The position numbers and the translations under genes were made by a program. A DNA stretch of 64,000 bases. It comes from Candidatus Raymondbacteria bacterium RIFOXYA2_FULL_49_16 (GTDB lineage Bacteria > Fibrobacterota > OXYB2-FULL-49-7 > XYB2-FULL-49-35). The notes under the pieces were generated by a model, which searched no databases, was not told the DNA's origin, and saw nothing but the letters and a program-made list of their open reading frames with translations. Every line of letters begins with the position of its first letter. Positions within the stretch are counted from its first letter, which is position 1. The stretch covers positions 1 to 64,000 of the forward strand of contig MFYT01000070.1 of the NCBI GenBank assembly GCA_001789205.1, written 5' to 3'. This document shows positions 19,760 through 28,086 of this stretch, one piece after another.

Positions 19760-19790
19760 GGGAGCGCCTTCGCTATCGTGCGGTTGGGGG
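19760..19790 (+). ncRNA. Leader hairpin plus GCGGTTGGGGG motif (copy 2)
   Basis: GGGAGCG (19760-19766) pairs with CGCTATC (19771-19777) around CCTT, with one mismatch and one G-U, followed by GTGCGGTTGGGGG. It is the second instance of the element at 13808-13840. One stem pair has changed from A-U to G-C, which keeps pairing. Confidence 0.4.
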
Positions 19791-19856
19791 AAAAGAAACT
19801 ATAAAAGATACTGGACAAATAAATGCGGGGATTTTCATGTTTGAAAGGAGCATTTT

Positions 19857-21932
19857 ATGTCATTGCTGAGATTTAGGTGCTTTGCACCTCTGGTGCTTTT
19901 TTTCTTTGTTTTTAACAGCGTCGCTTATGTAATTCCCGAGATCAATGCCCAGGTCAAGGCAAACCTGCGCAGCATCCTGAAACGGGGGCAGGCGCTTGGC
20001 CGGCGGGCGGGCATCACTGGCCAGTGGGGAGACAGCATCACGAACACCTGGGTGTACCTTGCTGGCATCGGCACCTTTGGCTGCGGCGGCTATGGTGCGG
20101 CGTGTACGGCGTACGAACCAGTCTGGCAATGGATGGGCGCCTCGCGGCCAACGGGTGACTGGACCAATCCTTTGCAGGCATTCAAGGACGAGTATCATTG
20201 CAACGCACCGGGCTGGACAATGCCAACCGGGAGCGGATGCATTACTGGTGCGATTCCCCTTGAAAATCCGTCCTGGACCCTTGTCATGTACGGAACAAAC
20301 GACCTTATGACCGCAACAGCGAGCCAGCAGTGGACCGATGCCACAGCGGAACAGAATAAGCAGCGGATGAAATTTCTCTTGTCCGGCGTTTCCGAATACG
20401 GGATTATTCCCTGTGTGAGTACCGTACCACCGCTTATCGACCGCCAGCCAAGCGTCAGCCTATACAATCAAAAATTAAAGACTCTGGCCGCGGATGAACT
20501 CCAAATACCGCTTGTTGATTTTTACGAGGCTTTGACCGCGTATCACCCGACTGACTGGCAAGGCACCAGCATAAGCAACGACGGGATCCATCCATCAGCA
20601 CGCAACAGCGACTGGAGCGCGGATTCATTTAACAGCGATGGCTATGGTATGCGGAACAGGTTGACAGGGGACCTGGCCACAAAGCTGAAAGCCATGATTT
20701 TCGAGAATAGTCCGCCTGATGGCCCGGATTATCCCATTCTTGATGTGGTTTCGCCAACGCATGCCTGGGGAGAATATTCGGCAGTTGCTGATGTGGAGTT
20801 CTCGTGGTCGCTCGATGGCGGCGCAACCGCAACCGAATACAGTTATGTCTTTGACCAAGCCTCAAACACAATTCCTGACAGTGTAAGTGAAGGCGCGGCA
20901 ACATCCGTAGAATTCACCTCTGTTCAACCTGGTAACTGGTACTTCCACGTGCGCGCCAACAGCGCGCTGGGCTGGGGACCAGCCACGCATTATCTGGTCC
21001 GTATTGTGCCTCCGGGGCAAATCGTCATTCAGAATGGCGTAAATGGATATACGGGTTCGAAAGACGCGTGTCTGAATAAATTAGGCGCTGATGGCAATTA
21101 TAGCACCTATGCTTTTTCGTTTCAACAGTTTTTTACCGGCAGTTATGGGGATTACAAAAAAAGGATGATTATACGGTTCGACGATATTTCCTCCATTTTG
21201 GCGGGAAAAACAATTTACAGCGCCTCTTTCAATATAATGCTGATGGAAGATTTGCCAAGATATGTATTGTCGGACAGCGACTCCCTTTCCCTGCATGAGG
21301 TGACCAGCACCTGGAATCCCTCAAAGGTTACCTATAACAGCCGGGACAGCGCAACTCCCTGGACCACTGCGGGCGGTGATTTCAATGCACAGCGCATTGG
21401 GACAGTATGGACCCCGCCGGCACACGCAAATACATGGCTCAGTTTCGACGTTACCGCGCAGGTGCAGGCCTGGGCCGCCAATCCTTCATTGAATAACGGG
21501 TTGATATTATGCGCTATTGGGCCGTCCTCCACCGGAGGCGCGATTGTCGGCAGGCACCATGTTGCTATTTCCATGCGGCCAAAGCTTGTTATCAACACTG
21601 ATCCAGGTTCAAAGGTGAATGCGGCGGCAGGGGGCGATGTTGTCATACCGGTACTTGGGGCGGTCTATCCCAACCCGGGCAATCCTGCGGTGACCATCCC
21701 TATCCTGTGCGGGCCGCGTTCAGAAGTATTGGTCCAGATTTTCGCTGTCAATGGAGCGCTGGTGAAGTCCTTTAACGTACGGAATCCAGGACATTCCACC
21801 GTGGTGCAGAACCTGACCTGGAAAGGGGACGACAAGGCCGGGAAAAATGTGTCATCAGGCGTCTATTTTGCGCAAGCAATAGCGGCTGGACATCAAAGCG
21901 CGGGATTGCGGACAATAATGCTTTGTAGATAA
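19857..21932 (+). CDS. Secreted SGNH hydrolase with Fn3-like and CBM96/DNRLRE-like domains and sorting tail
   Basis: A 691-residue protein with a signal peptide (ending NSVAYV). Residues ~35-270 form an SGNH hydrolase: TGQWGDSITNT (Ser), MYGTNDLMT (Asn), SNDGIHPSARN (Asp-x-x-His). A beta-sandwich of Fn3 type follows (about 290-380). Next comes a domain of ~160 residues with the pattern of DNRLRE/CBM96 modules (KRMIIRFDDIS ... SLHEVTSTWNPSKVTYNSR ... WLSFDVTAQVQAW), which bind alginate and other acidic polysaccharides. The tail is VYPNPGNPAVTIPI. GAAAGGAG precedes the ATG. It is the last gene of the cluster; its stop is only 12 bp from the convergent recD2 stop, with no clear terminator between them. 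Confidence 0.75.
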   Translation: MSLLRFRCFAPLVLFFFVFNSVAYVIPEINAQVKANLRSILKRGQALGRRAGITGQWGDSITNTWVYLAGIGTFGCGGYGAACTAYEPVWQWMGASRPTGDWTNPLQAFKDEYHCNAPGWTMPTGSGCITGAIPLENPSWTLVMYGTNDLMTATASQQWTDATAEQNKQRMKFLLSGVSEYGIIPCVSTVPPLIDRQPSVSLYNQKLKTLAADELQIPLVDFYEALTAYHPTDWQGTSISNDGIHPSARNSDWSADSFNSDGYGMRNRLTGDLATKLKAMIFENSPPDGPDYPILDVVSPTHAWGEYSAVADVEFSWSLDGGATATEYSYVFDQASNTIPDSVSEGAATSVEFTSVQPGNWYFHVRANSALGWGPATHYLVRIVPPGQIVIQNGVNGYTGSKDACLNKLGADGNYSTYAFSFQQFFTGSYGDYKKRMIIRFDDISSILAGKTIYSASFNIMLMEDLPRYVLSDSDSLSLHEVTSTWNPSKVTYNSRDSATPWTTAGGDFNAQRIGTVWTPPAHANTWLSFDVTAQVQAWAANPSLNNGLILCAIGPSSTGGAIVGRHHVAISMRPKLVINTDPGSKVNAAAGGDVVIPVLGAVYPNPGNPAVTIPILCGPRSEVLVQIFAVNGALVKSFNVRNPGHSTVVQNLTWKGDDKAGKNVSSGVYFAQAIAAGHQSAGLRTIMLCR

Positions 21933-21944
21933 CGCAAGAGAAGA

Positions 21945-24131
21945 TTACTCCCGCGCCTGCAGGCGCTGTGCCAGCAGGGTGAAACGCCGCCGCGTGGCGT
22001 CGTTTTTCACCGCTATGGAGAGCGCCTTTTTTGTTCCAACCAGTACTGCCAGTTTTTTCGCCCGCGTCACCGCCGTGTAGAGCAGGGTACGCTGCAGCAT
22101 GATAAAATGCGTTGTATGTACGGGGATAATGACAGCCGGGTATTCGCTTCCCTGTGATTTGTGGATTGAAATTGCGTAGGCGAGCATCAGGTCGTCGAGT
22201 TCGGTGAAATCGTAGGACACGGCGCGGCCGTCAAAGAGGACCTCCACGGTCTGCTCTTCAGGATCAATGGTCCGGATAAAACCCAGGTCACCGTTAAAGA
22301 CATCCTTGTCATAATTGTTCTGCACCTGCATTATTTTGTCGCCTTCGCGGAAGCAGCGGCCTCCTCGTGCCAGTTCCCTGCCATGGGGATTCAGCGCTTC
22401 CTGCAACGCGGCATTGAGCATTGCTGTCCCGATTTCACCCTTGTGCATGGGCGAAAGTACCATAATGTCCTTGAGCGGATCAAGATTGAATTTATCCGGT
22501 ATGCGTTTTGTCACCAAGTCGATAATTGCCGCGCGCACATCCATGGGATCGCTGTTCTCGAAAAAGAAGAAGTCTTGGGGTGTGTCCGCACCGGGCTGTG
22601 AAAGCTCGGGCATGTCTCCGCTGTTAATTCTGTGGGCGTTTGTCACAATACGGCTGCCCATGGCCTGTCTGAATATTTCAGTGAGTTCAACCACGGGTAC
22701 GGCCCCGGACCGCATGATGTCGGCAAGCACAGTGCCTGCTCCAACCGAGGGCAATTGGTGGGCGTCGCCTACAAGTACAAGCACCGCGTGGTCGGGAATT
22801 GCCAGCAGCAGGTGGTACATGAGGCTGGTGTCGACCATGGAGACTTCATCCACGATGCACGCATGGGCGTCGAGTTGGTTGGCCATGGTGCACTTGAATC
22901 CCTGCTCCTTGAAGTCCCATTCCAAAAGGCGGTGGATGGTCTTTACGGCATGGCCAGTTGATTCAGCGAGCCGTTTGGCCGCCCGTCCTGTGGGCGCGGC
23001 CATCACGATCTTGTCAGTTGTTTTTTTGAATATCGCGAGCACCGCCTTTATCATGGTAGTTTTTCCAGTCCCCGGGCCGCCCGTGATCACCAGCACCTTT
23101 TTTTTCAGGGCCGCGCGCACACCTTCTGCCTGTTTTGGCGCAAGACTGATGCCCGTGGCCTGTTGCACCCAGGCAATGGCATGGTCAGCGTTGGTTGTGG
23201 AAAAAAGAGATTTCCCGCTTGCCAATGCTTTGATTCTCCTGGCAACGCCGCTTTCCGCAGCATGGAGCCAGGCTGGATACACGGCCTTGTTGTCAGGTTT
23301 GAAATCAGCGTCAGCCGTGTTCAGGTCTTCCACCACAACCTTTCGCTGCTCAAAAATGCGTGCAAACCCCTTGAGCGCGCCATCCCGCTCAATTCCCAAC
23401 ATGTCCACGCATTTGTCCAGAAGTTCGACGTAGGGATAGAAGCAATGGCCCTCATTGGTCATGCTCTCGAGCGTGTAGAGCAGACCCGCCTCGGCGCGCA
23501 GGGGAGAATCGTGGGCAATGCCCATGGTACGGGCAATGGCGTCCGCGGTCTTGAAGCCAATGCCGTGCACTTCATCGGCGAGACGGAAGGGATTTTCTTT
23601 GAGCAGGGTGATGGTGGCCTGGCCGTAGCGGCGGTAGATGCGCGCGGCCGTTGCCAGGCCCACACCGTATTCTTGGAGAAACATCATCACTTTCCTGATA
23701 CCCATCTGGGTCTGCCAGGCCGCTTTGATCATGTCAGCGCGTTTTTCTCCAATACCCGGCACTTCGCCCAGCTTGTCCGGGTCGCTGTCTATCACATTAA
23801 GGGTCTCAACGCCGAAACGTTCCACCAGTTTCCGGGCAAAGTGGGGGCCAATGCCTTTTATGAGGCCGCTGCCTAGGTATTTCTCTATTGCAAAGACCGA
23901 GTCGGGTGCGATGGTCTTAAAGCCAGCGAGTTTGAATTGTCTTCCAAACTTGGGGTGCGTGCTCCACTCGCCTGAAAGTTCGAGCATTTCGCCTTCGGCG
24001 ATATCGGGCAGAATTCCCACGACAGTACTACGGCCCGTGCTGCCGGGAATGGCGGCTTTGGCAATGGTATAGCCATTTTCAGGATTTGTGAAGGTGATTC
24101 GTTCAATCTGGCAGCGCAGCGTCTCGGTCAT
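21945..24131 (-). CDS. recD2: RecD2-type ATP-dependent 5'-3' DNA helicase
   Basis: A 728-residue protein with the RecD2 (YrrC) layout. An N-terminal OB-like domain is followed by helix-hairpin-helix motifs (GIGPHFARKLVERFG, EVPGIGEKRADMI and VHGIGFKTADAIA, in the first 200 residues). SF1B helicase motifs are Walker A GGPGTGKTT at about 352, VDEVSMVD for motif II, and the C-terminal LAYAISIHKSQGSEYPAVI (motif V) and LYTAVTRAKKL (motif VI). The UvrD-like C-terminal fold is complete. The length is normal. It works in recombination and repair independently of RecBC. It is followed downstream on the same strand by nothing and convergent with the secreted-enzyme cluster; rhlE lies 12 bp upstream. 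Confidence 0.93.
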   Translation of the reverse strand: MTETLRCQIERITFTNPENGYTIAKAAIPGSTGRSTVVGILPDIAEGEMLELSGEWSTHPKFGRQFKLAGFKTIAPDSVFAIEKYLGSGLIKGIGPHFARKLVERFGVETLNVIDSDPDKLGEVPGIGEKRADMIKAAWQTQMGIRKVMMFLQEYGVGLATAARIYRRYGQATITLLKENPFRLADEVHGIGFKTADAIARTMGIAHDSPLRAEAGLLYTLESMTNEGHCFYPYVELLDKCVDMLGIERDGALKGFARIFEQRKVVVEDLNTADADFKPDNKAVYPAWLHAAESGVARRIKALASGKSLFSTTNADHAIAWVQQATGISLAPKQAEGVRAALKKKVLVITGGPGTGKTTMIKAVLAIFKKTTDKIVMAAPTGRAAKRLAESTGHAVKTIHRLLEWDFKEQGFKCTMANQLDAHACIVDEVSMVDTSLMYHLLLAIPDHAVLVLVGDAHQLPSVGAGTVLADIMRSGAVPVVELTEIFRQAMGSRIVTNAHRINSGDMPELSQPGADTPQDFFFFENSDPMDVRAAIIDLVTKRIPDKFNLDPLKDIMVLSPMHKGEIGTAMLNAALQEALNPHGRELARGGRCFREGDKIMQVQNNYDKDVFNGDLGFIRTIDPEEQTVEVLFDGRAVSYDFTELDDLMLAYAISIHKSQGSEYPAVIIPVHTTHFIMLQRTLLYTAVTRAKKLAVLVGTKKALSIAVKNDATRRRFTLLAQRLQARE

Positions 24132-24143
24132 GGCGCAAAGAGG

Positions 24144-25391
24144 TCATTTTCCTCGGCGGCCGTACATGTATTTCCGCGGGCCGCGCAGACCGCGACCCTG
24201 TCCTTTGCGTTCGGCGGATGGTTTTGACATGGTGGAGATAAGCAGGGCTTCATTGTCGGGAATGGGCACTGCCTCGTACCGGTCGATCTTGATCGGCCGT
24301 CCCACCAACGCCTCAATGCGCCGTATGTGCGGCACTTCGTTGAACGAGACAAGGGTAATGGCAATGCCTGAGTGGTTGGCGCGGCCAGTGCGGCCGATGC
24401 GGTGCACGTAGTCTTCGGCAAAAGCAGGCACATCGTAGTTGACCACATGAGATACACCCACAATGTCGATGCCGCGCGCGGCAATGTCCGTGGCCACAAG
24501 CACTTTAAACTGGCCGCGTTTAAAACCTTCGAGCGCCTGCCTGCGCTGGCCCTGGGTGCGGTTGGCGTGGATGGCCGCGGTGCGCACGCCTTGCTGCAGC
24601 AGCCGTTTCGCAATACGGTCAGCGCCGTGCTTGGTACGCGAGAACACGAGCATGCTTTCCACTTCCTCGTGTACAATGATGTCGTAGAGGATGGGAAGCT
24701 TATAATTTTGCGGGGCCATGACAAAAAACTGGTCCACGGTTTTTACGGGTGAATTTGGGGCTATTTCGATAAGTTCGGGATTTTTCAGAATATCAGAAAC
24801 CAGGCTTTTTATTGACGATGACATAGTGGCGGAGAAAAGCATGGTCTGACGGGTTTTGGGAACATGGCTGATTATCCGGCGCACGTCGTGAATAAAGCCC
24901 ATGTCGTACATGCGGTCAGCCTCGTCGAGAACAAGGATTTCGACTCGTGAAAGGTCGATGGTCCGACGCTGCATGTGGTCGAGCAGGCGGCCGGGTGTGG
25001 CAATTACAATGTCAATGCCGCGCTGTAGTTCGCTTATCTGGTTGCCCATGCCCACGCCGCCGTATATGGGCGCTGAACGCACGCCTGCGAACCTGCCGTA
25101 GTTGAGCACCGAATGGTCAATCTGGTGCGCGAGTTCGCGTGTTGGCGTAAGCGCCAGCACTTTGGGGAAATGGTGGCGCCGGTCAGAGGCGTGGAGCTTT
25201 AAGAGATGTTCGAGTATGGGGAGCACAAAGGCTGCGGTCTTTCCGGTCCCTGTGGGCGCGCAACAGATGAGGTCCCTGCCTGCGAGTGCCAGGGGAATGG
25301 CGCGCAATTGTATTTCAGTGGGAATAGTGTATCCAGAAGCCTGTACGCCTCGCAGCACTATGTCGGAAAGGCCGATCTTTGTAAAACCCAT
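24144..25391 (-). CDS. rhlE: RhlE-type DEAD-box RNA helicase
   Basis: 415 residues with all DEAD-box motifs: Q-motif (F-K-I-GLSDIVLRGVQASGY-IPTEIQ), Walker A APTGTGKT, PTRELA, TPGRLLD, VLDEADRMYDMGF, SATM, ATDIAARGID and HRIGRTGRA. The length and C-terminal basic tail (GRGLRGPRKYMYGRRGK) match RhlE-like helicases involved in ribosome assembly and RNA decay. It is transcribed towards recD2 and divergently from the FapA-like gene, with only 34 bp between the two starts, so the two promoters must overlap. Confidence 0.92.
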   Translation of the reverse strand: MGFTKIGLSDIVLRGVQASGYTIPTEIQLRAIPLALAGRDLICCAPTGTGKTAAFVLPILEHLLKLHASDRRHHFPKVLALTPTRELAHQIDHSVLNYGRFAGVRSAPIYGGVGMGNQISELQRGIDIVIATPGRLLDHMQRRTIDLSRVEILVLDEADRMYDMGFIHDVRRIISHVPKTRQTMLFSATMSSSIKSLVSDILKNPELIEIAPNSPVKTVDQFFVMAPQNYKLPILYDIIVHEEVESMLVFSRTKHGADRIAKRLLQQGVRTAAIHANRTQGQRRQALEGFKRGQFKVLVATDIAARGIDIVGVSHVVNYDVPAFAEDYVHRIGRTGRANHSGIAITLVSFNEVPHIRRIEALVGRPIKIDRYEAVPIPDNEALLISTMSKPSAERKGQGRGLRGPRKYMYGRRGK

Positions 25392-25425
25392 TGGTTACAT
25401 AATATACAATATTATATTTACTGCT

Positions 25426-27057
25426 ATGGGAGAAAAAACGCAGACCCGTTCACTCACCTTTGAAACGCGTGAAGACGGTGTGTACCTGGTCGCGGCTGAA
25501 TACGACCCTGCCGCCATTTCTCCGGCAGCTGTGCAGAAGGAACTTTTTTCGCTTGGCATCATGAACGCCGACCTTGCCGTAATAATGAAGGCAGCAGGGG
25601 AAAAGCGGAAAAACGACGTCAGGGTGGGGCCGGTTTTTATCAGATACAACTTTAGCAAAGACCGTCATATCACGCTGAAAAATTCCGAGTCCAGGGCTTA
25701 TCTCCGGATTTCCGAGACAGCATACGATCTGTCGGACCGGATTACGCCCGACGATCTCCTGTTTCTGCTTGCGCGAAACAACATCATCCATGGCATCAAA
25801 GAGTCTGAGATAACCCGGATGGCCCGCGAACTGATGTACGGCCGCGACATTCTTGTGGCGGAAGCCACGTTGCCTGTTCCAGGAACAGATGCCCGTATCG
25901 AGGAATTGGTACCAATTGACTCAACGGCAAAACCCCTGCAGATTGAAGGCGGCCGCGTTGATTTCAAGTCCCTGGACATTATTAAAATGGTCGATGAACG
26001 GCAGAAAGTGTGTGTCAAACACCCGGCCACTCCGGGAACTAACGGCACCTCAATTTTTGGCCAGCCCATTGCCGCGCTGTATGGCCGCGACCTCATGTTT
26101 TCCTGCGGCGAAAACATGTATGTGTCCGAAGATGGTCTGTCCATGCACGCGGCGTGCGGCGGCTATCTCTACCGCTCGGGCATTGGCATAAGCGTGGGAA
26201 ACGTTTATCTGATACGCGGCAATGTAGACTATTCAACCGGAAATGTTAAATACAAGGGTAGTGTCATTGTCAAAGGTTCGGTGCTCTCGGGTTTTTCCGT
26301 TGAAAGTGACGGCAGTATCCTTGTTGCCGGAGATGTTGAAGGAGCGCGGGTATGGTCCCGCGCGGGAAACGTGGAAATTCGTAAAGGCGTGTTCGGCAGG
26401 GGCAAGGCAAAAATATTTGCCAAGAAGGATGTCCGGCTCTCTTTTGCTCAAGACGCGGATATTGAGGCAGGGGAAAATGTCTTTGCGACCAAATATCTTC
26501 TCAACTGCACGGTCTCCGCAGGAACAAACGTCGATGTGTCCGCGCGCAACGCGGCCATCATTGGGGGCGAAACAAGCGCTTTTGGCGGCATTGCGGTCTG
26601 GAATGCGGGATCCGAGAAAATGGTTTCAACGATTCTGCGCATAAAAAGCAGGGAACAGGAAGAGCTTCAGGAGCGTTGCGCCGCGTTCGAGAAACTGCGG
26701 GAAGGTCTTGCGGACGAACTGTCGGTTATTGCCGGGGCTCTGAAAACAGGACAGCAGTTGCTCAAACAGGTGGCGGAAGTCCGGGCTGAAAAGAAAGAGG
26801 AACTTTCGGTGCTGGCGAAGAAATATCAGGTAGTATTGAACCGGATCAAGGTGATGGACGGCAAAATAGAAGGGGCCAAGGCGGCGCTTGACACGGCAGC
26901 CGCACCAGGTGGCGACATACGGGTGGCAAACGAGGTCTTTGCCCATGTCCAGATGTTTCTCTATTCTGCGGTCTACCTTGTGCAGGAAGGGAAGAAAAAA
27001 GCGCGATTTTACTTTAACGACGGATGGGTCGCTGCTGAACGGCTTGCTGAAGCCTGA
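25426..27057 (+). CDS. FapA/DUF342 domain protein
   Basis: About 543 residues from the ATG at 25426. The open frame reaches back into rhlE, but those residues are antisense to the helicase. The central part (about 190-370) carries the FapA beta-helix signature: PATPGTNGTSIFG, then GDVEGARVWSRAGNVEIRKG and later short glycine-rich turns. A coiled-coil segment (~410-480, rich in Glu/Lys/Leu) and a short C-terminal region follow. DUF342/FapA proteins are found near flagellar and polar-localisation genes in other bacteria, but no such genes are in this window. No good Shine-Dalgarno sequence is seen. It is followed 29 bp later by the tandem-STAS gene, probably in one operon. Confidence 0.8.
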   Translation: MGEKTQTRSLTFETREDGVYLVAAEYDPAAISPAAVQKELFSLGIMNADLAVIMKAAGEKRKNDVRVGPVFIRYNFSKDRHITLKNSESRAYLRISETAYDLSDRITPDDLLFLLARNNIIHGIKESEITRMARELMYGRDILVAEATLPVPGTDARIEELVPIDSTAKPLQIEGGRVDFKSLDIIKMVDERQKVCVKHPATPGTNGTSIFGQPIAALYGRDLMFSCGENMYVSEDGLSMHAACGGYLYRSGIGISVGNVYLIRGNVDYSTGNVKYKGSVIVKGSVLSGFSVESDGSILVAGDVEGARVWSRAGNVEIRKGVFGRGKAKIFAKKDVRLSFAQDADIEAGENVFATKYLLNCTVSAGTNVDVSARNAAIIGGETSAFGGIAVWNAGSEKMVSTILRIKSREQEELQERCAAFEKLREGLADELSVIAGALKTGQQLLKQVAEVRAEKKEELSVLAKKYQVVLNRIKVMDGKIEGAKAALDTAAAPGGDIRVANEVFAHVQMFLYSAVYLVQEGKKKARFYFNDGWVAAERLAEA

Positions 27058-27086
27058 ACCAGCGCGGCCGATAGAGGAGGCTCATT

Positions 27087-27800
27087 ATGAAAATGTACAC
27101 TGAAGGCACATGTGTGGTCGTGGAAATTCCCGACGACCTGCAGGGACCCACGATAGAAGAGCTTGACGACCAACTGGCCGGTCTTGCGGCACAACGATGC
27201 GCTACGGTCCTTGTCGATTTCACACAGGTGCAGTACTTGTACAGCAGGGGTGTGGGTATTCTCATCAAATACAACCGTATTTTCCGGGAGCAGGGCGCGA
27301 CCTTTGCCATTGTCAATGTGAGCAGGAAGACCATGGATTTTATCAACCAGTTCAAGTTAGGCTTAGTGCTCTCCATCTACCAAACCAGGGAGGAATTTGA
27401 TTTTGCTTCCCAGTCCACTGACGCTGAAAGTAATGAAACTGCCGTGGCTGCGGGTCTGCGGGCCACTGTGCGCGAGGAGGTTGCGGGAAGCGTGGTCGAT
27501 TTGGCAGGGACCTGCGATTCGCGCGCCGATCTCCGCGCTCTTTCCATTGTTATTGGCCCCCTAGTTTTTGGCAAGGGCCGGATTGTGTACATTAACGCTG
27601 TCAATCTCATCTACGTGGACGAAGACGGCGTTGCCATGCTCGAAGATTTTGGCGCCAAGGCAAAGGCCGCGGGCGGCGTAGCTGCCCTGTGCGGGGCAAA
27701 TGAGGTCGTTGCCGAGCGTTTCAGTGAAATAGGAAAGGGATCACTTGGTTTTTTTATTAGCGTGGCAGAGGCGCAGCGTCTTCTTCAATTGAAAACATAA
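27087..27800 (+). CDS. Tandem STAS-domain protein (anti-sigma-factor antagonist-like)
   Basis: A 237-residue soluble protein made of two STAS domains: residues ~1-105 (VLVDFTQVQYLYSRGVGILIKYNRIFREQG) and ~125-237 (RIVYINAVNLIYVDEDGVAMLEDFGAKAKAAGG). In classical antagonists the first position of the recognition helix is a phosphorylatable Ser/Thr (D-S-S/T-G-hh). Here domain 1 has YSRGVG and domain 2 has VDEDGV, so only the first keeps a Ser. GGAGG is upstream. It pairs with the FapA-like gene and may signal through partner switching; no cognate anti-sigma kinase is present. Confidence 0.75.
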   Translation: MKMYTEGTCVVVEIPDDLQGPTIEELDDQLAGLAAQRCATVLVDFTQVQYLYSRGVGILIKYNRIFREQGATFAIVNVSRKTMDFINQFKLGLVLSIYQTREEFDFASQSTDAESNETAVAAGLRATVREEVAGSVVDLAGTCDSRADLRALSIVIGPLVFGKGRIVYINAVNLIYVDEDGVAMLEDFGAKAKAAGGVAALCGANEVVAERFSEIGKGSLGFFISVAEAQRLLQLKT

Positions 27801-27843
27801 AAGGCAATAATGTATCTTTATTTGCGTTTCACACGGTAAAATA

Positions 27844-27927
27844 GCCCAGATGGTGAAATTGGCAAACACGCTAGATTCAGGGTCTAGTGCCCGCAAGGGT
27901 TTGGAGGTTCAAGTCCTCTTCTGGGCA
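27844..27927 (+). tRNA. tRNA-Leu (CAG anticodon)
   Basis: An 84-nt tRNA: acceptor strands GCCCAGA / TCTGGGC close exactly, the anticodon arm is CTAGA-TTCAGGG-TCTAG with CAG at the centre, there is a long variable arm (TGCCCGCAAGGGTTT), and the T-arm has GGTTCAAGTCC. The long variable arm is as expected for a class II leucine tRNA. CCA is not encoded. The discriminator base is A. Confidence 0.95.
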
Positions 27928-27939
27928 GAATGATAAAAG

Positions 27940-27974
27940 ACAAGGGCTTGCGATAAAAAATCGCAAGCCCTTGT
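27940..27974 (+). terminator. Perfect 15-bp hairpin downstream of tRNA-Leu
   Basis: ACAAGGGCTTGCGAT (27940-27954) is exactly complementary to 27960-27974, leaving a five-A loop. It follows the tRNA by 12 nt and is its probable terminator, though the 3' side is only moderately T-rich (TGTATCTTG). Confidence 0.6.
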
Positions 27975-28020
27975 TGTATCTTGCTCAATCTGAAACCCTG
28001 CCAAAGTCTGTGAATGGCGA

Positions 28021-28058
28021 AAATAAAAAGGGCTGCCCCCTGGTATTGGGGACGGCCC
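28021..28058 (-). terminator. Rho-independent terminator of the second transglutaminase-like gene
   Basis: On the minus strand GGGC-CGT-CCCC pairs with GGGG-GCA-GCCC and is followed by TTTTTATTT. It lies about 30 nt beyond the stop codon at 28087. Confidence 0.75.
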
Positions 28059-28086
28059 GTAGAAGCATCAAAGAATTTTGATCGTA

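Noticed and set aside
22315-23433. Long plus-strand ORF of 372 codons
   Set aside because: It is antisense to recD2, has low-complexity Ser/Ala-rich composition and no recognisable domain; a shadow of the helicase gene.
27935-28086. Small ORF 27887-28081 over tRNA and terminators
   Set aside because: It overlaps the tRNA and two terminator hairpins and has no ribosome site.
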